A DNA stretch of 64,000 nt, taken from contig NZ_JALIQS010000005.1 in assembly GCF_024704725.1 (NCBI RefSeq), forward strand, positions 186,001 to 250,000, given 5' to 3'. Both the position numbers and the translations under genes were made by a program. Within the stretch, counting starts at the first letter, position 1. Each line of letters opens with the position of its first letter. The stretch is from Shinella sp. CPCC 101442. GTDB lineage: Bacteria > Pseudomonadota > Alphaproteobacteria > Rhizobiales > Rhizobiaceae. Positions 38,568-48,048 of this stretch are shown one piece after another. The notes under the pieces were generated by a model. That model made no database searches and was not told the DNA's origin. It worked only from the letters and a program-made list of their open reading frames with translations.

Positions 38568-39582
38568 TCAGACTGCTTTCGCTACCAACGATACAGCCCC
38601 CCATCCCCTGTGTGCTTTCATGAGCTCGGATTTTGGGTGGAGAAACGGGTCTAGCCAGCTTTCTACAGCGAGGTGCAAGCGCCCTTCATCGTCTCGGCTT
38701 ACCGTTATCGATTTCACTATCTCCCGAATCAGCCGAGACAGTTCTCCCATCTCGTCCAGTAGGTACAACGCCATCTCAAACTTTGGGCGGTGAACTGAAA
38801 TCTTTTCGGCAAACGCTTTGATTGCTGATGGATGTACGGAGATGCTACGGAGTTGAGGGAGAGTTTTGATCTCGTTTTCTAGCTGCGTCCTTTCTTGAGC
38901 TTGCGCTTTGATGCGACTGTCGATTACGCGGCTGTCGCCAATGCCGTCTATAAGCATATCGGTCAGTCGCTCATTATCTTTTTCTATTACAGCCAACCGG
39001 CGGCCAATGTGTTTTCGCCGCGCGTCATCGTCTTCCACTTTTTTATGGAGCGTCGACATGTACGTCTGGGCGTATGCATGAATCTGAGTAGGAGTGGCAA
39101 GTTCGCGTGTAAGGCTGTCAATAGTCAGGACCTATACATCATCTAGATAAAAGGTTTTCGGAGCAGTACAGGCACCGGAATTTACATGTGCTGAACAGCG
39201 CAGCCGCGTTCGTCCGGTCTTGTCCAAACCCGAAACGGCCATTCCAGAGCCGCATGCGCCACACTTCAGAAGGCCAGATAGCAGCCGCTTCGGACGGCGT
39301 TGCGACCCGATCTCCCCGTTATTAATTGACCGACCTGTCAATTGCTGTCGGACGGCCTCGAACAAATGATCTGATATGATTCGTAGTTCGGGTATGCTTG
39401 CGTGTTCCCACTCGCTTGGCGGATTCGACCGGCTGACGCGCCTACCAGTGTCTGGATCTTTGACCATCCGATTTTTATTCCATACAAGGTGGCCAATATA
39501 AATCGGATTTTGCAGTATTCCTGAACCACGTTCAGCCGAACCAATGAGGGTGGACGGGGACCACAGTTTTCCGCGTGGTGAA
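38568..39582 (-). pseudogene. Large serine recombinase, N-terminally truncated and with an internal stop
   Basis: The preserved part begins inside the recombinase domain: SPRGKLWSPSTLIGSAERGS, ILQNPIYIGHLVWNKNRMVK. A zinc ribbon follows (LLKCGACGSGM..RLRCSAH), then a C-terminal coiled-coil (ERLTDMLIDGIGDSRVIDSR). A TAG at 39132-39134 interrupts the frame between ribbon and coil, and the frame then continues unchanged to 38568. The catalytic serine domain is absent because a mini-IS joins at 39579. Not functional as an integrase. Confidence 0.78.
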
Positions 39583-39661
39583 TAGCCCCTAGATTTGCTC
39601 ATGATGCTCTTCTTGCCTCAAAATTAGGAAAGAAGGCGTCTACAAATCTAGGGGCTATTCA
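39579..39661 (-). mobile_element. 83-bp IS3-type mini-element with 19-bp terminal inverted repeats
   Basis: TGAATAGCCCCTAGATTTG at 39579-39597 is the perfect inverse of 39643-39661. The interior, read on the minus strand, holds a purine-rich stretch and ATGAGCAAA, which looks like the start of an IS3-family orfA. This is best explained as an IS3-type element reduced to its left end joined to its right inverted repeat. The ATG at 39602 reads through the repeat into the recombinase frame, making a chimeric frame of 156 codons. No target duplication is visible. Confidence 0.6.
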
Positions 39662-39904
39662 GCGGAGTCTTCCAGTGGTTCCAATTCAAAGGGGGCTGAC
39701 GCTAGGCGATCGTAGGCGGTGCGGCACCGTCGGTAAGTGCAACCACCTTGCCTTCACAATCGCCGAAAACCTGAGATAGGTAAACTGTTCTTCGTGAGGC
39801 CCAGTGGGCGGAAATAGAGACTGTCCTCAATCATCTCGCAGAGAAGGCTACCCTACGACAGGAGCGGCCGCTGCGAGGAAGATATGCCTCCTCGCAGCCT
39901 TTGG

Positions 39905-42900
39905 TCAGAATTGTTTTCCGGCTCGCACGGTTGCACCGACGGATTTCTGGCCGTCGCCCTCGATATTGAGCAGCAGGCTAGCCTCGAGCATCCAGAAGTC
40001 CAAGGTCTGCATGGCGACACCGGCGGTGAGCGAGCCGTAGAAGCCCGAGCCGTCGAGGCCTGCGTAACCGGCGGTCACGCCCAGCTTCGGTGTCATCGTC
40101 GCGCCGCTCTCCAGCGTGAAGGAGCGTGCGATCTCCGCACCGAGGCTCACCCGGAACTGTTCCGCGTCGAAGCCATCGATATCCAGCTCCTCGCCATCGT
40201 CGTTGTGCACCGTATAGTCGTCGACTTTTTCGTTGAAATAGACGGCCCTGAGCTTCGGCGTCAGCACCGTCGCCTCGCCGATCTGCCACTCACCCTTGAT
40301 GGCCGTGTCGATCATCCAGCGTTGCGTGTCGAACGAACCGTCCCAGAAGGCTGTGTCGATGTCGTTCGCCGAGCCGCCATACAGCAGGCTCGTATCCCAG
40401 AACACGCCCTTGCCGATCTCCAGCGAAGCATAGGGGCCGGCGAGCCAGCCGTTGCCGGTCAGTTCCGAATCCGCGTCGCTCGGATCGGTCATCCGATCGA
40501 GATGGAAGGACAGACCGACCAGCGCCTTGTCCGAGATCAGATAGTCGGCGCCCAGATTGAGCATGGCGAAGCTGCCCCACTTGCCGCCGTTCTGGTCACG
40601 CTTGTGCGCCAGGAAGGCACCGTCGACCCAGACGTTGAAGGCGGAGGAAGCCGCACCTTCAATACCGTCGGCACGATCGCGGGCGGCATCCATCTGCGCA
40701 AGGCTGGTAGAGAAGCTCGCCGTCATGCCGTCTTCCGAAGGCGTCATGCGCGCCGTCACGGTATCCGTCGCCTGCTCCAACTGCCGCCGCTCCTGAAGAC
40801 CCGGCACATGGATGCCATTGGCGATCAGACCCTGGCGCGTCTCCACGAAACCCCGCACGAGCGCGTCGATGTCCTCTGCGACCTGCTGGACGTCGTGATG
40901 GAGATTGTAGGTGACCGTCCCGACATTGGAAGAACCGAGTGCGCTCACCAATCGGTACCCGACCTTTGCCGCGCCGGAGAAGGCGGGGTTCGGGCTGAAC
41001 TGCAGGTACCAGCCGATCGGCTCGCCCACCGGCCCCACCTGGGCGACCTGCCCGCGGATGATCTTCGCCGTGCCGGCATTGGCAGGCTCCACGAAGGTCG
41101 TCTCGGCTGCGGTGAACGGTCCACCGGTTGCACCACCGTTGAGGTAGACATCGGCAGGCGATCCGCCCGCAGGAACGTCCACCACATGGTTCGAGGCCGT
41201 GACCTGACGCGCGGTGACACTCAGCGAATAGGTTGCCGAACCGGTGGCGCCGTTGTTGTCGCGGACCGCGATGCTGAAGGTATAGTTACCTTTGCTCGCT
41301 GCATCGAGCGGACCGGTCAGTTCGCCTGTCGAGACATTCAGCACCATGCCCTTCGGCAGCTTGCCGGAGGCCAGACTGTAGAGCAGCGGCGCCGTGCCGC
41401 CGGTCGCCTTGATCTGCTGATTATAGGCTTCACCCGCCATCGTCTTGCCAAGGTTGCCCGCGGGCGGCGTGAAGGCGAAGATCACGACAGGCACCTTGAC
41501 GACGATCTCATAGGTGGCAGATCCCGTCGCGCCATAGGCATCGGTTGCGGTAACGGTGAAGCCGAAGCTGCCTGCCGCCGACGGCGTCCCGCCGATCGTG
41601 CCCGCTGCTCCATCGAGTGTGAGGCCTGCCGGCAGCGTTCCCGCCGTGACCGCATAGCTGTATGGCGCCGTGCCCTTCGAGGCGGTCAGCGCGCGGCGAT
41701 AGCTCTTGCCGACCGTGCCGCGCGGCAGCGTACCGGCTACCGGCGACAGAACGATCTTCGGAGGCGTCACGATCACGGTCACGGTCGCCGGCGACGACGT
41801 GCCGGATGCATTGGTGGCCGTGTAGGCGAAGCTGTCCGTGCCGGAATAGCCGGCGACGGGTTTGTAGGTGATCGCCTTCTTGGAGGCCGTCGCGGTGCCG
41901 TGCGAGGCGGCCGTCGCAACGGCAACGGACGTCGCGGCCCCGCCAGTGATATTCAGCGTTACCGCCTTGGCCGGCGAATTGGCTGCGACCGTCAGCGTCA
42001 CCGCATTGGCGATAGGCACCTGTCCGCCAATGACGAGGCTGTAGCTTGCCGTGCCCATGGCTCCATGGGTATCCGTTGCGGTGACAGCAAAGGCAAAGTT
42101 GCCCGCCGCCGTCGGCTTTCCGCCGAGCTTGCCCGTCGCGTCATCCAGCGTGAGGCCCGCCGGCAGCGCTCCTGACGTGACCGCATAGCTGTAGGGTGCC
42201 GTGCCCTTGCTGGCCGAGAACGTCTGGTTGTAGGCTCCGCCGACCGTGCCCTCCGGCAGCGCACCCGCCGCGGGCGAGAGCGCAAGCGTTGGTGCCGTCA
42301 CCGTCACGGTGACGGTTGCCGGCGACGACGTGCCAGATGCATTGGTGGCCGTATAGGTGAAACTGTCCGTGCCGGAGTAGCCGGCGGCCGGCTTGTAGGT
42401 GATCTTCTTGCCGGAGGCCGTTGCCGTGCCATGTGCTGCGGCCGAGGCCACCGCAACGGATGTCGCCGTACCACCGGTGATGTTGAGCGTCACCGCTTTG
42501 GCCGATGCATTGGCCGCGACCGTCAGCGTCACCGCATTGGCAACAGGCACCTGTCCGCCGATGGCGAGGCTGTAGCTTGCCAATCCGATCGCGCCATAGG
42601 CATCGGTCGCGGTGACATCAAAGCTGTAGCTCCCGCCCGCCTCAGGCTTTCCCGAAATCTCACCGACAGCGGTCAGCGTCAGGCCGCCCGGCAGCGTGCC
42701 GCTGGTGACGGCATAGCTGTAGGGCGCCGTGCCGTTCGAGGCGGTGAAGGTCAGGCTGTAGGCCGCGCCGGCCGTGCCGGTGGGCAGTGCCCCCGCAGCC
42801 GGCGACAGAGCGATCGTCGGCGCCGTCACGGTCACCGTCACGGTTGCTGGCGAGGATGTGCCGGTCGCATTGGTGGCCGTGTAGGTGAAGCTGTCCGTGC

Positions 42901-45900
42901 CGGAATAACCGGTCGTCGGCGTGTAGGTGATCGTCGTTCCGGAGGCCGTCGCCGTTCCATGCGAGGCCGCCGTCGCCACCGCGACCGTGCTGGCCGCGCC
43001 GCCGGTGATGTTCAGCGCCACCGCCTTCGCCGACGCATTGGCCGCCACCGTCAACGTCACCGCATTGGCGACAGGCACCTGTCCGCCGATGACGAGGCTG
43101 TAACTTGCCACTCCTATCGCGCCATAGGCATCGGTCGCCGTGACATCGAAGCTGTAGCTCCCGCCCGCCTCAGGCGTTCCCGAGATCTCACCGGCAGCGG
43201 TCAGCGTCAGGCCGCTCGGCAGCGTGCCGCTGGTGATGGCATAGCTGTAGGGCGCCGTGCCGTTCGAGGCGGTAAAGGTCTGGCTGTAGACCGTGCCGGC
43301 CGTGCCGGTAGGCAGTGCCCCCGCAGCCGGCGACAGAGCGATCGTCGGCGCCGTCACGGTCACCGTCACGGTTGCTGGCGAGGATGTGCCGGTCGCATTG
43401 GTGGCCGTGTAGGTGAAGCTGTCCGTGCCGGAGTAACCGGTCGTCGGCGTGTAGGTGATCGTCGTTCCGGAGGCCGTCGCCGTGCCATGCGAGGCCGCCG
43501 TCGCCACCGCGACCGTGCTGGCCGCGCCGCCCGTGATATTGAGCGTCACCGGCTGGGCCGACGCATTGGCCGCCACCGTCAACGTCACCGCATTGGCAAT
43601 CGGCAGCTGGGCGCCGATGGCCAGGCTGTAGCTTGCCGTGACCGTGGCGCCATGGGTGTCGGTCGCCGTCACATCGAAGCTGTAGGACCCATCGGCATCG
43701 GGTGTTCCCGAGATATCACCGGTAGCGGTCAGCGTCAGGCCGCTTGGCAGCGTGCCGCTGGTGACGGCATAGCTATAGGGCGCCGTGCCGTTCGAGGCGG
43801 TAAAGGTCTGGCTGTAGGCCGTGCCGGCCGTACCGGCGGGCAGTGCCCCCGCAGCTGGCGAGAGAGCGATCGTCGGCGTGACGATCATCACGGAATAGGC
43901 GTTTGAATTCGAATAGGGACCCTGTCCGGTCGAACTGTCCGTTCCCGTGATCGTGAAGTTGAATGTGCCGCTGGCTGTCGGCGTGCCCGACACGGTACCG
44001 CCCGCCGCCAGCGTGAGGCCGGCGGGAAGCGCGCCCGCGGTAACGGCATAGCTGTAGGGTGCCGTTCCGTCCGCCGCCGTGATGGTCTGGCTGTAGGCAA
44101 GACCTGTCGTTCCGCCCGGCAGAGCACCCGCCGCAGGCGATAGCACGATCGTTGCCGCATCGACGGTCAGTGCATAGGCCTGAGCACCCGTATAGGGGCC
44201 GGATGCCGTCGCGCTGTCGGTTGCGGTGACGGTAAAGTTGTAGGTTCCGCCCCCCGTCGGCGTGCCCGAGATGGAGCCATTGGGATCGAGCGCCAGACCT
44301 GCAGGCAACGATCCGGCCGTGACCGCGAAGGTCACCGGAGCAAGACCGCCCGTGCTGGTCAGCGTCGCACCGTACGGCACGCCGATGCCTGCGTCCGACA
44401 GCGTCGCGGGATTGATGGTGATCGTCGGAGCGCCAATGGTGAGGCTGGCCGAAGCCGTGCTGGTATAGCTGCCGTTTCCGCCCGAACTGTCGGTTGCGGT
44501 GATCACGACCGTGGCATTGCCCGCCACCGTCGGCGTGCCGGAAATGACGCCCGAGCTGCTGATCGACAGGCCGCCAGGCAGGCCTGTGGCCGAGAAATTG
44601 GAATAGGGAGCATTACCGCCGCTGATGCTGACGGCCGCCATCGCGCTGTTATAGGCCTCGCCGACCGTGCCGGTGGCGGCCGGCAGCGTGACCAAGAAGA
44701 CGGGATCGTTCACCGTCACGAAGACCTGGCCGACATTTGAGGTGCCGCCCTGGTTGGTCGCGACATAGTTGAAGACGTCAGTACCGCGGAAACCGACGGG
44801 TGGCGTATAGCTGACAAGACCGGCGCTATCGACGCTGACCGCCGCGCCATAGGACGATGCCCCCACCTGGAAGCCGGTCGGGCTTTCGGTCGCCAGCGCC
44901 GCAAGGCTGAAGGTCGTGGCCGAGGCCGAGCCCGTATTGTAGACGAATCCCGATACCGCCGTGGACGAGACCACCGGCGCCGGCGGCAGCGAGACCGTCA
45001 GTGTCGCCGTCGCATTGGCGGTGTAGGGACCTGCCCCGAGCGAGCTGTCAGTGATGTTGACGCTCACCGTGAAGACGCCGTTGGTATCCGGCATGCCGCT
45101 GATGACGCCGCTGCCGCTGTCGGTCAGGCCTGATGGCAGGCCGCTGATGCTGTTGATCGTGTAGGAGGCCCGACCGCCCGAGACCGTCACCGCAGCGCTG
45201 CCGCCGTTATAGGTCCTGCCGACCGTGGCCGTGGTCGAGGCCAGTGATACCGTAATCGTCGGATTGCCGATCGTAATCGTCACCGTGGCCGGGCTCGACG
45301 TGCCGCCCAGATTGGTGCCCGTGAAGGTGAAACTGTCATTGGCATTGCGGTAGCCGACCGGCGGGGTATAGGTCGCCGTGCCGCTGCTGTCGATGCTGAC
45401 AGAGCCGCCCTGGGCCGTCGTCGCCGAGCCGACCGCATAGCTGGTCGGAGTGTTGGTGACATTGCCCGCCACGCTGATCGACACGCTCGTGTTCGAGCCG
45501 ACATTGTACGGTACGATCGATCCATAGGTGAAGCTGCTGCCCACCGGCGGCGCGACATAGGTGTATTGGTCGGAAGCGCTCGTCGCGCTCGTCCCACCCA
45601 CCGTCGTAACCGTGATGTCGTATGTGCCCGCCGAACTCACCGGCGCCGTCGCCGTGATCTGCGTGTTGCTGTTGATCGTATAGGTCGCGTTCGTCGCCCC
45701 GAACTTCACCGCCCCCGTGCCAGCCGCAGCCGAGAACCCGGTGCCTGTGATGGTAACCGTCGTGCCGCCCGCCGTTGGGCCCGCGGTGGGGGACACCGAC
45801 GTCACCGTCGGCTGGGACACATAGGTATATTGGTCGGCAGCACTCGTTGCGCTCGTACCGCCGACAGTGGTGACGCGGATGTCCACCGTGCCTGCCGAAC

Positions 45901-47347
45901 CGGCCGGCGCCGTCGCCGTGATCCGCGCGTCGTCAATGACCGTAAACCCGCTCGCTGCCGTGCCGCCGAACGTCACCGCCGTCGCGCTGATTAGGCCTGT
46001 GCCCGTGATGGTGACCGTCGTGCCGCCCGCCGTCGGGCCCGCTGTCGAAGACAGCGACGTCACCGTGGGCGCCGCCACGTGGGTGTACTGGTCAGCAGCG
46101 CTCGTTGCGCTCGTACCGCCGACGGTGGTGACGCGGATGTCCACCGTGCCCGCCGAACCGGCCGGCGCCGTCGCTGTGATCCGCGTGTCGCTAATGACCG
46201 TAAACCCGGTCGCCGCCGTGCCGCCGAACGTCACCGCCGTCGCGCTGGTTAGACCTGTGCCCGTGATGGTGACCGTCGTGCCGCCCGCCGTCGGACCCGC
46301 TGTCGGAGACACCGATGTCACCGTCGGCGCCGAAACATAGGTGTACTGATCCGCCGCACTCGTCGCGCTCGTACCCCCGGGTGTTGTGACGGTGATGTCG
46401 TACGTGCCTGCCCAATTGGCTGGCGCCGTCGCCGTGATCTGCGTGTTGCTGTTGATCGTATAGGTCGCGTTCGTCGCTCCGAACTTCACCGCCCCGGTGC
46501 CAGCGGCAGCCGAAAACCCGGTGCCCGTGATGACTACCGTCGTCCCACCACTCGTCGGACCCGCTGTCGGAGACACCGATGTCACCGTCGGCGCCGCCAC
46601 GTAGGTATACTGATCCGCCGCGCTCGCCGCACTCGTGCCCCCGGGCGTTGTGACGGTGATGTCCGCCGTGCCCACCGAACCGGCCGGCGCCGTCGCCGTG
46701 ATCTGCGTGTTGCTGTTGATCGTATAGGTCGCATTCGTCGTCCCGAACTTCACCGCCCCCGTGCCAGCCGCAGCCGAGAACCCGGTGCCCGTGATGACGA
46801 CCGTCATGCCACCACCCGTCGGGCCGGCAGTTGGAGACACCGCCGTCACCGTTGGCGCCACAGCATAGGTGAAATTGATCACCGCAGGCGTATCGGCAAT
46901 CGGAGGATTGGCGTTGTTCGCGCCCGTAAACATGTAGCCGGAATAGGTATCCGTGCCCGAAGGCGGGGCAGTCAGCAGCTTTATCTCGAGCTGGGCGGTA
47001 TCGATGTCGAACTTGAATTCATACTCTCCGCCATTGCTTCCAGACGCACTCTCGGCCTCCATCGCACCGGTGCCGTTGTTTGCACCGAGGCCATAGTCGT
47101 TCGTGATGTCCATCGACGTATTGTAGAAACTGCTGTAGTCGCCGTTCCAGGTCGTCTCGCAGGAACTGGTGGTGATCGTTTGTGTGTCACCGACGGCGGT
47201 GAACGCCACATTCCATGTGCAAGCTTGGGCGGCAGCGGTGCCGGCCAGCCAGAGCAGTCCCCCCAACGCAGGGGCGCGAACCAGGCCAAAAAGCTTTGCC
47301 GATACGGATTTCGGCGCCTTGATGGCATCGGCAGAAGGAATTTGCAT
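39905..47347 (-). CDS. Giant autotransporter with TIG/IPT and Ig-like repeats
   Basis: About 2480 aa, presumably a type V secreted adhesin. The signal region APALGGLLWLAGTAAAQA precedes the mature start CTWNVAF. Then come six IPT/TIG modules (84-87 aa; VTSVSPTAGPTAGGTTVTITG), cadherin/Big-like modules, putative Ig (He_PIG) repeats, and 176-aa tandem units. The C-terminus is a 12-strand-type beta-barrel of about 290 aa (FNVWVDGAFLAHKRD to a final KQF ending in Phe). The start is uncertain: ATG 47347 is used, but the frame is open to 47689 and an extended signal peptide is possible. No strong ribosome site is seen. Long Arg-rich antisense frames over the repeats are shadows. Confidence 0.85.
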   Translation of the reverse strand: MQIPSADAIKAPKSVSAKLFGLVRAPALGGLLWLAGTAAAQACTWNVAFTAVGDTQTITTSSCETTWNGDYSSFYNTSMDITNDYGLGANNGTGAMEAESASGSNGGEYEFKFDIDTAQLEIKLLTAPPSGTDTYSGYMFTGANNANPPIADTPAVINFTYAVAPTVTAVSPTAGPTGGGMTVVITGTGFSAAAGTGAVKFGTTNATYTINSNTQITATAPAGSVGTADITVTTPGGTSAASAADQYTYVAAPTVTSVSPTAGPTSGGTTVVITGTGFSAAAGTGAVKFGATNATYTINSNTQITATAPANWAGTYDITVTTPGGTSATSAADQYTYVSAPTVTSVSPTAGPTAGGTTVTITGTGLTSATAVTFGGTAATGFTVISDTRITATAPAGSAGTVDIRVTTVGGTSATSAADQYTHVAAPTVTSLSSTAGPTAGGTTVTITGTGLISATAVTFGGTAASGFTVIDDARITATAPAGSAGTVDIRVTTVGGTSATSAADQYTYVSQPTVTSVSPTAGPTAGGTTVTITGTGFSAAAGTGAVKFGATNATYTINSNTQITATAPVSSAGTYDITVTTVGGTSATSASDQYTYVAPPVGSSFTYGSIVPYNVGSNTSVSISVAGNVTNTPTSYAVGSATTAQGGSVSIDSSGTATYTPPVGYRNANDSFTFTGTNLGGTSSPATVTITIGNPTITVSLASTTATVGRTYNGGSAAVTVSGGRASYTINSISGLPSGLTDSGSGVISGMPDTNGVFTVSVNITDSSLGAGPYTANATATLTVSLPPAPVVSSTAVSGFVYNTGSASATTFSLAALATESPTGFQVGASSYGAAVSVDSAGLVSYTPPVGFRGTDVFNYVATNQGGTSNVGQVFVTVNDPVFLVTLPAATGTVGEAYNSAMAAVSISGGNAPYSNFSATGLPGGLSISSSGVISGTPTVAGNATVVITATDSSGGNGSYTSTASASLTIGAPTITINPATLSDAGIGVPYGATLTSTGGLAPVTFAVTAGSLPAGLALDPNGSISGTPTGGGTYNFTVTATDSATASGPYTGAQAYALTVDAATIVLSPAAGALPGGTTGLAYSQTITAADGTAPYSYAVTAGALPAGLTLAAGGTVSGTPTASGTFNFTITGTDSSTGQGPYSNSNAYSVMIVTPTIALSPAAGALPAGTAGTAYSQTFTASNGTAPYSYAVTSGTLPSGLTLTATGDISGTPDADGSYSFDVTATDTHGATVTASYSLAIGAQLPIANAVTLTVAANASAQPVTLNITGGAASTVAVATAASHGTATASGTTITYTPTTGYSGTDSFTYTATNATGTSSPATVTVTVTAPTIALSPAAGALPTGTAGTVYSQTFTASNGTAPYSYAITSGTLPSGLTLTAAGEISGTPEAGGSYSFDVTATDAYGAIGVASYSLVIGGQVPVANAVTLTVAANASAKAVALNITGGAASTVAVATAASHGTATASGTTITYTPTTGYSGTDSFTYTATNATGTSSPATVTVTVTAPTIALSPAAGALPTGTAGAAYSLTFTASNGTAPYSYAVTSGTLPGGLTLTAVGEISGKPEAGGSYSFDVTATDAYGAIGLASYSLAIGGQVPVANAVTLTVAANASAKAVTLNITGGTATSVAVASAAAHGTATASGKKITYKPAAGYSGTDSFTYTATNASGTSSPATVTVTVTAPTLALSPAAGALPEGTVGGAYNQTFSASKGTAPYSYAVTSGALPAGLTLDDATGKLGGKPTAAGNFAFAVTATDTHGAMGTASYSLVIGGQVPIANAVTLTVAANSPAKAVTLNITGGAATSVAVATAASHGTATASKKAITYKPVAGYSGTDSFAYTATNASGTSSPATVTVIVTPPKIVLSPVAGTLPRGTVGKSYRRALTASKGTAPYSYAVTAGTLPAGLTLDGAAGTIGGTPSAAGSFGFTVTATDAYGATGSATYEIVVKVPVVIFAFTPPAGNLGKTMAGEAYNQQIKATGGTAPLLYSLASGKLPKGMVLNVSTGELTGPLDAASKGNYTFSIAVRDNNGATGSATYSLSVTARQVTASNHVVDVPAGGSPADVYLNGGATGGPFTAAETTFVEPANAGTAKIIRGQVAQVGPVGEPIGWYLQFSPNPAFSGAAKVGYRLVSALGSSNVGTVTYNLHHDVQQVAEDIDALVRGFVETRQGLIANGIHVPGLQERRQLEQATDTVTARMTPSEDGMTASFSTSLAQMDAARDRADGIEGAASSAFNVWVDGAFLAHKRDQNGGKWGSFAMLNLGADYLISDKALVGLSFHLDRMTDPSDADSELTGNGWLAGPYASLEIGKGVFWDTSLLYGGSANDIDTAFWDGSFDTQRWMIDTAIKGEWQIGEATVLTPKLRAVYFNEKVDDYTVHNDDGEELDIDGFDAEQFRVSLGAEIARSFTLESGATMTPKLGVTAGYAGLDGSGFYGSLTAGVAMQTLDFWMLEASLLLNIEGDGQKSVGATVRAGKQF
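41760..43900 (-). repeat. Tandem ~528-bp units in the autotransporter gene
   Basis: About four near-identical units of 528 bp (176 codons). Each encodes an He_PIG-type Ig module (LSPAAGALPTGTAGTVYSQT) and a tandem-95/Big-type module (SHGTATASGTTITYTPTTGY). Matching points recur at 42315, 42843 and 43371. Such units can expand or contract by recombination, changing stalk length. Confidence 0.8.
45760..46860 (-). repeat. Tandem 252-261-bp IPT/TIG units in the autotransporter gene
   Basis: The DNA encoding the N-terminal IPT/TIG modules repeats every 252 to 261 bases, e.g. at 45765, 46017, 46269 and 46530 for the TVVPPAVG-antisense segment. Some neighbouring copies are almost identical, implying recent duplication or gene conversion. 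Confidence 0.75.
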
Positions 47348-47689
47348 GGCCACGGTACGCCGCTCGCGCTTAGAGCCGGGGAGAGCAGCCATGAAAAGCC
47401 GCGTGGCCGACACAAACCGCCCAAGGCAGGACGCCGGTACCGAGAAAGGCCGCGCGATAACACGCTGAAATGCCGGAGCGGGATTACGATTGGGAAGCGC
47501 GCCCGATGAGGAAAAAAGGCCGCGAAGAGGCTTGAGCAAGCGCGCTAAAATCGCCGAAAACACCAGAAGCAAAGCGCAAATGAGGCTCTCATAGCCGCGC
47601 TTGGAGATAGCGCCGAGGCCTCCCCAGGCTCCAGTTCCCCATGCCCACATCGAAATCGTCCCCCAGCGACGGCATCGCGCCATCAACAA

Positions 47690-48048
47690 ATCAATAAATC
47701 ACACCAATATTGCATATCTCCCCGAATATCGGGGGGATGTCCAGCATCAGTTGTATTTTCCACATAGGACACGCAGCTAAGGCTGACCCATATCCGAAAC
47801 GCCTCACACATCGCGGACATCGAGTACCTTGCTCCGGCGCATCTATGGAGCCAAACTCACGCTTCAGGCACGCCTAACGGAAGATCCGGAGGGAGTCTCC
47901 GTCCATTTTTGACTTGCCTTGAGATGGCATCAAAAAACGATCACCGTACAAAGGCGGCTCCGGGTTTCTATTGGCATTGCCGCTCAATTGTCGTGAACGA
48001 TGGCGAAAATGCTCGGGGTGCTTGGTGCGCACCTCACGGTCTAGGCTC
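47690..48048. other. No gene; region upstream of the autotransporter
   Basis: About 360 bases, relatively AT-rich near 47690-47760, with a small hairpin at 47720-47734 (CCCCGA/TCGGGG). It probably holds the autotransporter promoter. No coding frame with family motifs was found. Confidence 0.5.

Noticed and set aside
39884-43906. Long plus-strand frames of 763 and 491 codons over the autotransporter gene
   Set aside because: They are Arg/Gly/His-rich antisense shadows of a GC-rich repeat-coding gene, with no start context and no family motifs.
41760-46860. CRISPR-like or non-coding tandem array
   Set aside because: The repeats are 252-528 bp, in frame, and encode Ig-like modules; there are no short repeats with unique spacers.
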